A stretch of DNA of 64,000 bases from Acidithiobacillus sp. YTS05. GTDB taxonomy: Bacteria; Pseudomonadota; Gammaproteobacteria; Acidithiobacillales; Acidithiobacillaceae. Below are positions 8,903 to 17,233 of the stretch, one piece after another (position 1 is the stretch's first letter; each line of letters starts with the position of its first letter). The DNA lies in NCBI RefSeq assembly GCF_024396695.1, contig NZ_CP094359.1, positions 744,001 through 808,000 of the forward strand, written 5' to 3'. Made by a program: the position numbers and the translations under genes. Under the pieces are notes generated by a model, which did no database searches, was not told where the DNA came from, and saw nothing but the letters and a program-made list of their open reading frames with translations.

Positions 8903-9672
8903 TCGTCCGCCGTCTAGCTCTTCTGCTCGGTCTCGTTGCGTCCCTTGGCTTGAGCGGCTGCGCGACCATGCATGGTCCCTCGAGTGCTTCTTCTGGGGCA
9001 ACTGATCCCCTCGAGCCGGTCAACAAGCCCATCTTCAATGCCAATCTTTGGCTGTTCCGCAATGTTCTCGGCCCTGTAAATCAGGGCTATGAAGCCGTTA
9101 CCCCCAAGTTTTTCCGCACCAGTGTCAGCAATGTCTTCGCCAATGCCGACATGCCCTATATCTTCCTCAACGATTTCCTGCAAGGACGGGTACAGCCGGG
9201 AATGGAAGGCCTGAGCCGTTTTCTGGTCAATACCATTTTCGGCTTGGGCGGCATTTTTGATGTCGCCAATAAGCTCGATCTTCCCAAGCAGGATAATGGC
9301 TTTGGCGTGACGCTGGGGGTATGGGGAGTGCCACAGGGACCGTATCTGGTCTTGCCGTTTTATGGTCCCAGTTCGCTGCGCAACCTGCCCGGTATGGCTC
9401 TGGCGATTTTTGTTGCGCCCCCGTATTATTTTCCGAGCAGCAATGCGCAATGGGCCTGGGGCGGGATGGGTGTGATCAACACCGGTCATGTGGATGCGCC
9501 ACAGGTGAAGATGGTGGAGGATGCCGTCAACCCGTATGTCTTTGCCCGCAATGCCTGGGAGCAGCATGAACAGTTCCTGATCGATGGCGGCAAGGTCAAC
9601 AAGAATCAGTTGTTGGAGGGTTTGGATTTGCCGCCGACCGCAGGGACGGCTTCCGCTGCCAACGTACCGTAA
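8899..9672 (+). CDS. mlaA: Outer-membrane lipoprotein MlaA/VacJ
   Basis: A 257-residue lipoprotein with a short signal peptide ending in the lipobox LSGC (Cys at about residue 21). The MlaA family signature follows: DPLEPVNKPIFNANLWLFRN, then FLQGRVQPGMEGLSRFLVNT and a GFGVTLGVWGVPQGPYLVLP segment. MlaA is the outer-membrane part of the Mla system and would partner the MlaC-like HpnM encoded just upstream. No mlaBDEF genes are visible here. The start GTG overlaps the hpnM stop. Confidence 0.93.
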   Translation: MIVRRLALLLGLVASLGLSGCATMHGPSSASSGATDPLEPVNKPIFNANLWLFRNVLGPVNQGYEAVTPKFFRTSVSNVFANADMPYIFLNDFLQGRVQPGMEGLSRFLVNTIFGLGGIFDVANKLDLPKQDNGFGVTLGVWGVPQGPYLVLPFYGPSSLRNLPGMALAIFVAPPYYFPSSNAQWAWGGMGVINTGHVDAPQVKMVEDAVNPYVFARNAWEQHEQFLIDGGKVNKNQLLEGLDLPPTAGTASAANVP

Positions 9673-9683
9673 AGGGAGAAAAT

Positions 9684-9968
9684 TTGGATACGGAAATGGT
9701 CAAGCGCATCGCGCATTTGAGTCGTATTGCGTTGCCAGACAACGAGTTGCCGCAGATGGTTAGTCAACTGGAGCGGATTTTTTCGCTGGTGGCGGAGATG
9801 CAGGCCGTGCCCACGCAGGGCGTTGAGCCGATGGCGCACCCGCTGGATTTGCGGCAGCCGTTGCGATCCGATGCATTGCGGCAGGAATGTTTGTCCCGAG
9901 AAGAGTTGATGGCCTCGGCGCCACGCGCGCAGGACGGGCTGTTTTTGGTTCCGAAGGTTATTGAATAA
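9684..9968 (+). CDS. gatC: Aspartyl/glutamyl-tRNA amidotransferase subunit C
   Basis: A 94-residue GatC with the family N-terminus (EMVKRIAHLSRIALPDNEL) and the PLDLRQPLRSDAL segment that wraps GatA. It acts with GatA and GatB to convert misacylated Glu-tRNA(Gln) and/or Asp-tRNA(Asn). TTG 9684 is preceded by AAAGGGAG and gives the usual length; ATG 9696 would remove conserved residues. It follows mlaA by 11 nt, so it may share the hpnH transcript, and gatA follows after 9 nt. Confidence 0.9.
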   Translation: MDTEMVKRIAHLSRIALPDNELPQMVSQLERIFSLVAEMQAVPTQGVEPMAHPLDLRQPLRSDALRQECLSREELMASAPRAQDGLFLVPKVIE

Positions 9969-9977
9969 GGGTTGGTC

Positions 9978-11444
9978 ATGGAACTCCACCAGATGGGCGT
10001 TGCGGAGCTCTCGGCAGGATTGCGCAACAAGGATTTCTCGGCGGTGGAGCTCAGCTCCACCCTGTTGCAGCGCCTGCGGCAAGCGCAGGACAACCTCAAT
10101 GCGTGCATTACCATTAGCGAAGAATCGGCGCTGGAGCAGGCCCGCGCCGCGGATCAACGCCGCGCGCAAGGCGATAGTGCGCCCCTACTGGGGGTTCCCT
10201 TGGCGCACAAGGATATCTTTTGTACCCGCGGACAACGCACGACCTGTGGATCGAAGATGCTGGCGGAGTTTGTCTCTCCGTACGACGCCACGGTGGTCCA
10301 GCGTTTTCAGAAAGCGGGTATGGTGAGCCTGGGCAAACTCAATATGGACGAGTTTGCCATGGGCTCGTCCAACGAAACCAGTTTCTTCGGTGCAGTGCGC
10401 AATCCCTGGGACCTGACTCGGGTACCAGGTGGCTCTTCGGGCGGTTCGGCGGCCGCGCTGGCGGCGCGTTTGCTGCCTGCCGCTACCGGTACCGACACGG
10501 GCGGTTCCATCCGCCAACCAGCAGCGTTTTGTGGGGTGACTGGCCTGAAGCCCACCTACGGGCGCGTATCCCGCTACGGGATGATTGCCTTTGCTTCGAG
10601 CCTTGACCAAGGGGGGCCGATGGCGCGTTCGGCTGCCGACTGTGCCCTGCTCATGGACGTCATGGCTGGTCACGATGCTCTTGACTCTACCAGCCATCCG
10701 CAGGCCGCCGGACGCTTTTCGGCAGCCCTGGGACGCAGCGTGAAGGGTCTACGTATTGGGGTTCCGGAGGAATTTTTCGGAGAGGGATTGGATCCTGAGG
10801 TGGCGCAGGTCGTGCAAGAAGCCATTCAGTGGTACGTTCGTCAGGGTGCGGAAATTCGACCGGTGCACCTGCCCAACAATGTCCATGCCGTCAGTACCTA
10901 CTATGTCCTGGCGCCGGCCGAGGCATCCAGCAACTTGTCCCGTTTCGATGGGATCCGCTATAGCCATCGCAGCGGCTCGTCTGTCGACTTGCAGGAGCTC
11001 TACTTGCAGTCGCGCTATGAAGGTTTCGGCCCCGAGGTGCGCCGGCGCATTCTGGTCGGCAGTTACGTGCTCTCCGCCGGCTACTACGATGCCTACTATC
11101 GCAAGGCGCAGCAGCTTCGCGCCCTGATCCGTGAGGATTTTCGTCGTGCCTTTGCCGAGGTGGATGTGATCATGGGCCCGACCACACCAACTCCCGCCTT
11201 TGCCTTGGGGGCCAAGAGTGCCGATCCGGTAGCCATGTATCTTGCCGATATCTACACCATCGCGGTGAATCTGGCGGGTATTCCCGCCCTGAGTTTGCCT
11301 TGTGGCTTCAGTAAGGCAGGGTTGCCCATCGGTCTGCAGATCATGGGAAATTACTTTGCAGATGAGTTGATTCTTGGGCTTGGGGACGCCTACCAGCGGG
11401 ATAGTGATTGGCACCAGCAAGTGCCAGGCTGGGAGGAGCAATGA
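9978..11444 (+). CDS. gatA: Aspartyl/glutamyl-tRNA amidotransferase subunit A
   Basis: A 488-residue amidase-signature protein. The catalytic Lys is K78 in [10 protein letters not shown]; the Ser-rich signature [13 protein letters not shown] and [12 protein letters not shown] near residues 150-180 supply the cis-Ser and the nucleophilic Ser. GatA releases ammonia from glutamine for GatB. ATG 9978 ([11 protein letters not shown]) follows AAGGG; a TTG two codons upstream is less likely. It is the middle gene of gatCAB, with GatB starting within a few bases of the stop. Confidence 0.97.
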   Translation: MELHQMGVAELSAGLRNKDFSAVELSSTLLQRLRQAQDNLNACITISEESALEQARAADQRRAQGDSAPLLGVPLAHKDIFCTRGQRTTCGSKMLAEFVSPYDATVVQRFQKAGMVSLGKLNMDEFAMGSSNETSFFGAVRNPWDLTRVPGGSSGGSAAALAARLLPAATGTDTGGSIRQPAAFCGVTGLKPTYGRVSRYGMIAFASSLDQGGPMARSAADCALLMDVMAGHDALDSTSHPQAAGRFSAALGRSVKGLRIGVPEEFFGEGLDPEVAQVVQEAIQWYVRQGAEIRPVHLPNNVHAVSTYYVLAPAEASSNLSRFDGIRYSHRSGSSVDLQELYLQSRYEGFGPEVRRRILVGSYVLSAGYYDAYYRKAQQLRALIREDFRRAFAEVDVIMGPTTPTPAFALGAKSADPVAMYLADIYTIAVNLAGIPALSLPCGFSKAGLPIGLQIMGNYFADELILGLGDAYQRDSDWHQQVPGWEEQ

Positions 11445-11446
11445 GC

Positions 11447-12877
11447 ATGGCCTGGGAAGTCGTTATCGGGCTTGAGGTGCATGTGCAGCTCAACACCCGC
11501 ACCAAGATCTTTTGCGCTTGTTCTACCGCTTTCGGCGCAGAGCCTAACGCGCATACCTGTCCCGTTTGTCTGGCCATGCCCGGAGCACTGCCAGTACTGA
11601 ATGAGGCGGCTGTCGACAAAGCTATAGCCTTCGGCCTGGCCATAGGTGCCGAGCTGAACCACCGCAGTGTCTTTGCGCGAAAAAACTACTTCTATCCGGA
11701 TCTGCCGAAGGGCTATCAGATCAGTCAGTACGAGATCCCCATTGTCGGGCGTGGACATCTCGATGTGCTGCTGCCGGATGGAATGGAAAAACGTATCAAC
11801 ATTACCCGAGCGCATCTCGAAGAAGACGCCGGCAAGTCTCTGCATGAGGCCTACGCGGGCGAATCGGGCATCGATCTCAACCGGGCAGGAACCCCGTTAC
11901 TGGAGATCGTTTCGGAGCCGGACATGCGCTCTGCAGTGGAAGCCGTCGCCTATTTGAAAAAGCTGCATGCCTTGGTGCGCTATCTCGATATTTCTGACGG
12001 CAATATGCAGGAAGGTTCCTTTCGTTGTGATGCCAACGTGTCCCTGCGGCGTCCCGGTGAGCCCTTCGGCACCCGGGCCGAGATCAAGAATCTCAACTCC
12101 TTTCGCTTTCTGGAAAAGGCGATTGGCTACGAAATTCTGCGGCAGCAGGACATCCTCGAGGCGGGCGGTAAGGTCGTGCAAGAAACCCGTCTCTTCGATG
12201 CCAATCAAGGCGAAACGCGTTCCATGCGCAGCAAGGAAGAGGCAAACGATTACCGCTATTTCCCGGATCCTGATCTTCTCCCTTTGCAGTTGGAGGAAGA
12301 GCGTATCGAGCGGGTTCGCGCTGCGTTGCCGGAGCTGCCGGATGCTCGCAAGGCTCGCTTCATCGAACAGTATGGCTTACCAACCTACGATGCCGCGGTG
12401 CTGACCGCCGCGCAGGAGTTGGCGGATTATTATGAAATCGTCGCTACCGATCAGGATGCCAAGCTGGCGGCGAACTGGGTGATGGGAGAATTGCTGGGGG
12501 CACTGAACAAAGCAGGCCTGGAGATTGAATCCTGTCCTGTCGTCGCAGAAGAGCTGCGGCAGTTGCTAACACGCATCGCCGATCAGACGATTTCTGGAAA
12601 AATTGCCAAGGAAATTTTCGAAATCCTCTTCGCTGAAGGGGGCTCGGTGGATGCCATCATCGATGCGCGGGGCCTGCGCCAAATTACCGATAGCTCTGCT
12701 ATCGTTGCCATGATCGACGAGATCATCCAGAAAAATCCGCAGCAAGCTGCCGATTATCGCGCGGGAAAAGAAAAGCTCTTCGGATTTTTTGTGGGGCAGG
12801 TCATGAAGGCCAGCCAGGGAAAGGCCAATCCCGATCAGGTAAACGCCTTACTGCGGGAGCGCTTGCAGGCACAATAA
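11447..12877 (+). CDS. gatB: Aspartyl/glutamyl-tRNA amidotransferase subunit B
   Basis: A 476-residue GatB: N-terminal kinase-like domain beginning [13 protein letters not shown], a Cys-rich zinc site ([19 protein letters not shown]), the [17 protein letters not shown] block and a C-terminal YqeY-like helical tail. It activates the tRNA-bound acid and uses ammonia from GatA. ATG 11447 is chosen because GGGAGGAG is 8 nt upstream; ATG 11441, which overlaps the gatA stop, would leave only 2 nt. A strong terminator follows directly. Confidence 0.96.
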   Translation: MAWEVVIGLEVHVQLNTRTKIFCACSTAFGAEPNAHTCPVCLAMPGALPVLNEAAVDKAIAFGLAIGAELNHRSVFARKNYFYPDLPKGYQISQYEIPIVGRGHLDVLLPDGMEKRINITRAHLEEDAGKSLHEAYAGESGIDLNRAGTPLLEIVSEPDMRSAVEAVAYLKKLHALVRYLDISDGNMQEGSFRCDANVSLRRPGEPFGTRAEIKNLNSFRFLEKAIGYEILRQQDILEAGGKVVQETRLFDANQGETRSMRSKEEANDYRYFPDPDLLPLQLEEERIERVRAALPELPDARKARFIEQYGLPTYDAAVLTAAQELADYYEIVATDQDAKLAANWVMGELLGALNKAGLEIESCPVVAEELRQLLTRIADQTISGKIAKEIFEILFAEGGSVDAIIDARGLRQITDSSAIVAMIDEIIQKNPQQAADYRAGKEKLFGFFVGQVMKASQGKANPDQVNALLRERLQAQ

Positions 12878-12908
12878 AAAACGTCCGGCATACGCTGCCG
12901 GACGTTTT
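12877..12908. terminator. Bidirectional rho-independent terminator
   Basis: A perfect 10-bp stem, ACGTCCGGCA (12881-12890) and TGCCGGACGT (12896-12905), has a 5-nt loop and is flanked by A-rich sequence on the left and T-rich sequence on the right. It therefore works on both strands. It ends gatB on the plus strand and the convergent SCP2-like gene on the minus strand. Confidence 0.9.
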
Positions 12909-12924
12909 GCTTTCCTGCCCGGTA

Positions 12925-13428
12925 TCAGGATGCCGGAACCGTAGCCGGAACTTCCTTCACCAGTTTCAGGAACTCCGAGAACGGACCCATGTTTTCCATG
13001 GCCTCCATCTTCGGTCCCTTGAAGTTCAGACGTCCAAACATCATCGCCATCATCGGGGAACCCATGTGATGCCAGTCGTGGGTAGTGGCCCACATTTTAT
13101 AGTCGTAGTTATAGTTGAGATCAGTAACCTTCACTGCGCCGCCGTAAATACATTCGGCCTTGCCATCCTTGGGCGCAATTTCCAGTTGCACGGGCGGGGT
13201 CGATTTCATCGTCGAATCAGAAATCTCCATGACTTTATAGCCCTTTCCACCGTTGTTCTTGATCCAGGCACCAGCCAGCTTGGTGGTCAGGGTGTCATTC
13301 TGATTCCAGGCAGTGCATAGCTCGTTTGCCCATTCCGGGGACATGAAATCTGGGGCTGCCGCAAAAGCCAGGGCAGGTGCTGCAAGGACTGAACCGAGTA
13401 CGGCAGACATCAACAGATTTTTGATCAT
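12925..13428 (-). CDS. Secreted SCP2-like (sterol-carrier fold) protein
   Basis: A 167-residue protein with an N-terminal signal peptide (LLMSAVLGSVLAAPALAFA, cleaved near residue 24) and an SCP2-like domain after it: WANELCTAWNQND, LEIAPKDGKAECIYGG, and MMFGRLNFKGPKMEAMENM near the end. The family binds lipids or sterol-like molecules; its ligand here is unknown. Three ATG codons are in tandem; the third (13428) has AGGAG at 7-nt spacing and is preferred over 13434. It is a single gene with its own upstream gap of about 130 bp. Confidence 0.72.
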   Translation of the reverse strand: MIKNLLMSAVLGSVLAAPALAFAAAPDFMSPEWANELCTAWNQNDTLTTKLAGAWIKNNGGKGYKVMEISDSTMKSTPPVQLEIAPKDGKAECIYGGAVKVTDLNYNYDYKMWATTHDWHHMGSPMMAMMFGRLNFKGPKMEAMENMGPFSEFLKLVKEVPATVPAS

Positions 13429-13562
13429 CATCATTCTCCTCTTCCCGCTTGTTGATAAAACTTCTTGAGTCTATAGCGAAACCGAAATGCGGGACAACAA
13501 CAGATTTTTATTTTGGAATAAGCCAGAAAGATAAAGAATATCAGTAGATTCTCAGAACCTAT

Positions 13563-14714
13563 CTATGCTCCCGATCGAGGATTAAAGAGTCTTTCATGTT
13601 CGGCGATGGCAAAACGATCGGTCATGCCGGCAATGTAATCTGCCACTACCCGGGCACGGCGCCGCAGATCGCCAGGATGCTCCCGCAGAAAGCCTTGCTG
13701 TTTGCGCGGCAGGAGCTGCGGATCGGTAAAGAGTAGCTCGAAAATCTGTCGTACCGTGCGCTTCGCCTTTTCGGCTTGCCGATGCACCTGGGGATGGCGA
13801 TAGAGATTCTGCATCAGGAAGCTTTTCAGGGAGCGAATGGCGCGGACCCTGTCTGGACTGTGGGCGGCGAGGGGCTCGGAGCATTGGCGTACGTCCGCAG
13901 GACTCTGAATTCCTGCGGCGCTGATCCGCGAGGAGGTATGTTCCACCAGATCGGTAATCAGCAGATTGATCAGGCGACGACCGGCTTCGTGCCGCAACAC
14001 CGTGCGCGATGCCGTGGGATATCGCTGCGCGACTTCGCGGTAGATGGGGCCAAACATGGTTTCTTCGACGAGCGCATCAAGGTTGAGCAGACCGGCGCGC
14101 AAGCCGTCATCGATGTCGTGGTTGTTATACGCGATTTCATCCGCCAAGTTGGTGATCTGTGCCTCGAGGCTGGGCTGTTCGCCCTTGAGAAAGCGCTCGC
14201 CCACATCTCCCAGTTTCTCTGCGCGATTGCGGCTGCAGTGTTTGAGTATCCCTTCGCGGGTCTCGAAGGTCAGGTTGAGACCTGGGAAGTCTCCGTAGCG
14301 CATCTCGAGCACGTCGACGACACGCAGAGACTGGATGTTGTGTTCAAAGCCGCCATACTCCGCCATGCAGGCGTTCAGAGCATCCTGTCCGGCATGGCCA
14401 AAGGGGGTGTGGCCCAAGTCATGGGCAAGGGAGATGGCCTCCACCAGGTCTTCATCCAGACCCAGCTGGCGGGCAATGGCGCGTCCAACCTGGCCCACTT
14501 CCAGGCTATGGGTGAGGCGGGTGCGGTAGAGATCGCCCTCGTGATTGACGAAGACCTGGGTTTTGTACTCCAGGCGGCGGAAGGCGGTGGAGTGAATGAC
14601 GCGATCCCGATCGCGCTGGTATTCGCTGCGGCCCCCGGTCGGCTCGCTCTCAAAATGACGCCGCCCCCGGCTCTGCCCCGTTTGCGCTGCGTAACTGGCG
14701 AGGCCTCGCTCCAT
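13563..14714 (-). CDS. dgt: dGTPase-like HD-domain dNTP triphosphohydrolase
   Basis: A 383-residue type-2 dGTPase-like protein. The HD metal site is visible as RLTHSLEVGQV followed by HDLGHTPFGHAGQ, and the N-terminal RDRDRVIHSTAFRRLEYKTQ is typical. It hydrolyses dNTPs to the nucleoside and triphosphate. The start ATG is immediately next to the thyX stop with no gap, so the two are co-transcribed. It is the last gene of the pil-aro-thyX unit. Confidence 0.93.
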   Translation of the reverse strand: MERGLASYAAQTGQSRGRRHFESEPTGGRSEYQRDRDRVIHSTAFRRLEYKTQVFVNHEGDLYRTRLTHSLEVGQVGRAIARQLGLDEDLVEAISLAHDLGHTPFGHAGQDALNACMAEYGGFEHNIQSLRVVDVLEMRYGDFPGLNLTFETREGILKHCSRNRAEKLGDVGERFLKGEQPSLEAQITNLADEIAYNNHDIDDGLRAGLLNLDALVEETMFGPIYREVAQRYPTASRTVLRHEAGRRLINLLITDLVEHTSSRISAAGIQSPADVRQCSEPLAAHSPDRVRAIRSLKSFLMQNLYRHPQVHRQAEKAKRTVRQIFELLFTDPQLLPRKQQGFLREHPGDLRRRARVVADYIAGMTDRFAIAEHERLFNPRSGA

Positions 14715-15521
14715 TTATGCGTGACTCTCTTGCAGAACCTGCTCCATGGTCTGGGCCAGTAGCGGCAGACGGCGGGAGAAAAGCAAGTAGGCGGCGTCGG
14801 CGTACTGACGGATTTCGTACTGGGCATCGGGCTTGCGCCGCAGGCGGAAAAAGTTCATCAGGCTGCGGAAGTTCACGGTCCAGTAAACGTCGGAATAGGC
14901 CGCTACCGGCATCACGTTACGCAATAGTTCCCGTGCCCGGCCTCGGTAGGGATCGCGACCGCCACTTTTGGCCGGCAGGATGCCCTCCGCACGTGCGGCC
15001 TCTATCCGCGCGCAGGCGGCTTCATAGTGCCGCTCGTACCAGGTGAACAGTTCGCTCATCAGCGATTCATATTCGGCCATGGCATCGTCGTCGAGAACGG
15101 CATAGCCATCGACGCTGCGGGCGGCGAGATCGGGCACATAAGCCTCCGATATCGGCTTGCGGTAGCGCATAGAAAACTCGTTCCAGCTCGATATCCGATG
15201 CTTGACCCATTGGCGCAAAACAAAGATGGGGGCGATGAAGCGGAAACGAAAATAGACCGTTTCGAAGGGAGTACCATGCTGATCGCGAAGCAACTGATAG
15301 AGCAGGGCGCGATCGCGTTCGCTGAAGGCTTCGGCATTGGCCAAACGATTGTTGGTGGTACTGATGCGGGCGGTATTGACGATGGTGGCTTCATCGCCCC
15401 AGCTGTCTTCGAGCTCGATGAAGCCGAAATTACCGATGCGCAGGCAGGCGTCAGGATGCACGCGCAGGCGCTCGGCAATTTCTTCCTCCAGCTCGCTGGT
15501 GGCCTTGTTATGTGCTGCCAT
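14715..15521 (-). CDS. thyX: Flavin-dependent thymidylate synthase ThyX
   Basis: A 268-residue ThyX. The signature RHRx7S appears as KHRISSWNEFS near residue 110, with Lys replacing the first Arg. RELLRNVMPVAAYSD and the FRLRRKPDAQYEIRQYA segment near the C-terminus are typical of the FAD- and dUMP-binding core. It makes dTMP from dUMP using methylene-THF and reduced flavin. It lies 3 nt downstream of aroB and abuts dgt. Confidence 0.95.
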   Translation of the reverse strand: MAAHNKATSELEEEIAERLRVHPDACLRIGNFGFIELEDSWGDEATIVNTARISTTNNRLANAEAFSERDRALLYQLLRDQHGTPFETVYFRFRFIAPIFVLRQWVKHRISSWNEFSMRYRKPISEAYVPDLAARSVDGYAVLDDDAMAEYESLMSELFTWYERHYEAACARIEAARAEGILPAKSGGRDPYRGRARELLRNVMPVAAYSDVYWTVNFRSLMNFFRLRRKPDAQYEIRQYADAAYLLFSRRLPLLAQTMEQVLQESHA

Positions 15522-15524
15522 GAT

Positions 15525-16607
15525 TCACTCCATGAAGGCGTTGAGGGTCTGCCGCACGGCAGCTTCCGGCACGTCACCGGTGATGATTGACTCGCCGATG
15601 CTGCGCAGGAGGATGAAGCGGATCTGTCCGCCGGCAGCCTTTTTGTCGATGCGCATGAAGCGCAGGTACTCCTCTGCCGGCAGACGTGGGGCGTGCGTCG
15701 GTAGGCCGGCCGCCTGAATCAGGCGGAAGATGCGCGCCTGCTCGCTCTCGCGTAACAGATCGAGACGACGGGAGAGATCGGCGGCCATGACCATGCCGAT
15801 GGCAACCGCCTCGCCGTGCAGATAGGTACCGTAACCGGTAGCGGCCTCGATGGCGTGGCCAAAGGTATGACCATAATTGAGGATGGCGCGCAGGCCGCCC
15901 TCGAGTTCATCGCGTGCCACGACTTCCGCCTTATCAGCGCAGGAATCGTGAATGATCCGCGCCAGGGCGTCGCTATCCTCAGCGAGAATAGCGTCCAGAT
16001 GATCTTCCAACCAAGCAAAAAAGCCCGGATCGTTGATCAGTCCGTACTTGATGACCTCGGCCAAGCCGGAGCGAAATTCGCGCTCGGGCAGACTGTCCAG
16101 AGTGTCGACATCGGCAATCACCGCGCGCGGCTGGTAGAAGGCGCCGATCATGTTCTTGCCCAAGGGGTGATTGATACCGGTTTTGCCGCCCACCGAGGAG
16201 TCCACCATCGCCAGCAGGGTCGTCGGGATTTGCAGAAAGGGAATTCCGCGCTGATAGATGGCGGCGACAAAGCCGCCGAGATCACCAATCACGCCACCGC
16301 CCAGGGCGCAGAGGGTGCTATCCCGTCCGAGTCCGGCCGCCAGCATCTGCCCGCAGACCTCTTCTACCCGGGCAAAGGATTTGCTGCCTTCGCCATGCGG
16401 CACAATGATTTCCACCAGCGGACGCTGCGCGTGCGCCAGGGTCTCGCGCAGGGCCGGCAGGTACAGGGGGGCCACCAGATCGTCGGACAGGATGGCAATG
16501 GCGCCCGCACTCAGGTGGGGGAGGAAGCGTTGCGCGTCGTGCAGAATCCCCGAACCAATCTGTATGGGATAGGAGCGTGCACCGAGCTGAACTTGAAGAC
16601 TAGGCAT
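15525..16607 (-). CDS. aroB: 3-dehydroquinate synthase AroB
   Basis: A 360-residue AroB, the usual family length. The NAD-binding motif (CALGGGVIGDLGGFVAAIYQ), the substrate and metal region VDSSVGGKTGINHPLGKNMI, and the metal ligands in LNYGHTFGHAIEA and HGEAVAIGM are all present. It makes 3-dehydroquinate from DAHP in the shikimate pathway. ATG 16607 (MPSLQVQLG) is preferred over upstream in-frame starts because it matches the family N-terminus. Its partner aroK lies 77 bp upstream. Confidence 0.96.
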   Translation of the reverse strand: MPSLQVQLGARSYPIQIGSGILHDAQRFLPHLSAGAIAILSDDLVAPLYLPALRETLAHAQRPLVEIIVPHGEGSKSFARVEEVCGQMLAAGLGRDSTLCALGGGVIGDLGGFVAAIYQRGIPFLQIPTTLLAMVDSSVGGKTGINHPLGKNMIGAFYQPRAVIADVDTLDSLPEREFRSGLAEVIKYGLINDPGFFAWLEDHLDAILAEDSDALARIIHDSCADKAEVVARDELEGGLRAILNYGHTFGHAIEAATGYGTYLHGEAVAIGMVMAADLSRRLDLLRESEQARIFRLIQAAGLPTHAPRLPAEEYLRFMRIDKKAAGGQIRFILLRSIGESIITGDVPEAAVRQTLNAFME

Positions 16608-16684
16608 TTCGGGAATCTCTTCCTGCGTCGTTCTCCCCATTGTAGGGGGCTCGTGCCGCACTGCAAAGTATTTTCGCTATCGCG

Positions 16685-17233
16685 CTACTGGCCCGTACAA
16701 AGGTCGCGCAGATGGCGCAATATCTGCCGCAGTACCTGGTCGGAACGTAGCGCATCGCCACGTACCCGCCAGTGGGCGGTCTGCCGATAGAGGGGCGTGC
16801 GCTCCGCAGCCAGTTCGTCCAGGCGCTGGCGCAAATTGTCCACCTGCAGCAGCGGACGCTGACGATCATGGCGGAGCCGTTTGCGCTGTTCGCTGACACT
16901 GACTTCCAGGTAGATCACCTCGCCCATGCGGCGCAGCAGTTCCCGATTGCGCGGATCGAGTACGGCGCCGCCACCAGTGGCCAGTACGATATCTTCATCC
17001 TCTTGCGCGATGTCGTAGAGCACGCGATGCTCGCGTTCGCGAAAACCCGCCTCGCCCTCAATGGCAAAGATCGTGGGAATATCCACCCCAGTAGCAGCCA
17101 CGATGCGCGCATCGGAATCGACGAAGCGCCAACGCAAACGGGCCGCCAAAAGGCGGCCGATGGTGCTCTTGCCTGACCCCATGGGGCCAATGAGGATGAT
17201 TCTAGCCAGCGTCGTCTCCCATGTTCTCTCCAC
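16685..17233 (-). CDS. aroK: Shikimate kinase AroK
   Basis: A 182-residue shikimate kinase. The Walker A motif GPMGSGKST is at residues 16-24, the shikimate-binding D-S-D in FVDSDARIV follows, and LATGGGAVL and QRPLLQ complete the active site. It phosphorylates shikimate before AroA. No strong ribosome site marks the start; GTG 17233 overlaps the pilQ 3' end by 32 bp, so the start is less certain than the gene. The order pilMNOPQ-aroK-aroB is common in gammaproteobacteria and relatives. Confidence 0.93.
   Translation of the reverse strand: MERTWETTLARIILIGPMGSGKSTIGRLLAARLRWRFVDSDARIVAATGVDIPTIFAIEGEAGFREREHRVLYDIAQEDEDIVLATGGGAVLDPRNRELLRRMGEVIYLEVSVSEQRKRLRHDRQRPLLQVDNLRQRLDELAAERTPLYRQTAHWRVRGDALRSDQVLRQILRHLRDLCTGQ

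Noticed and set aside
13776..14762. 328-codon plus-strand frame opposite dgt
   Set aside because: The dGTPase with its HD motif on the minus strand explains this region fully.
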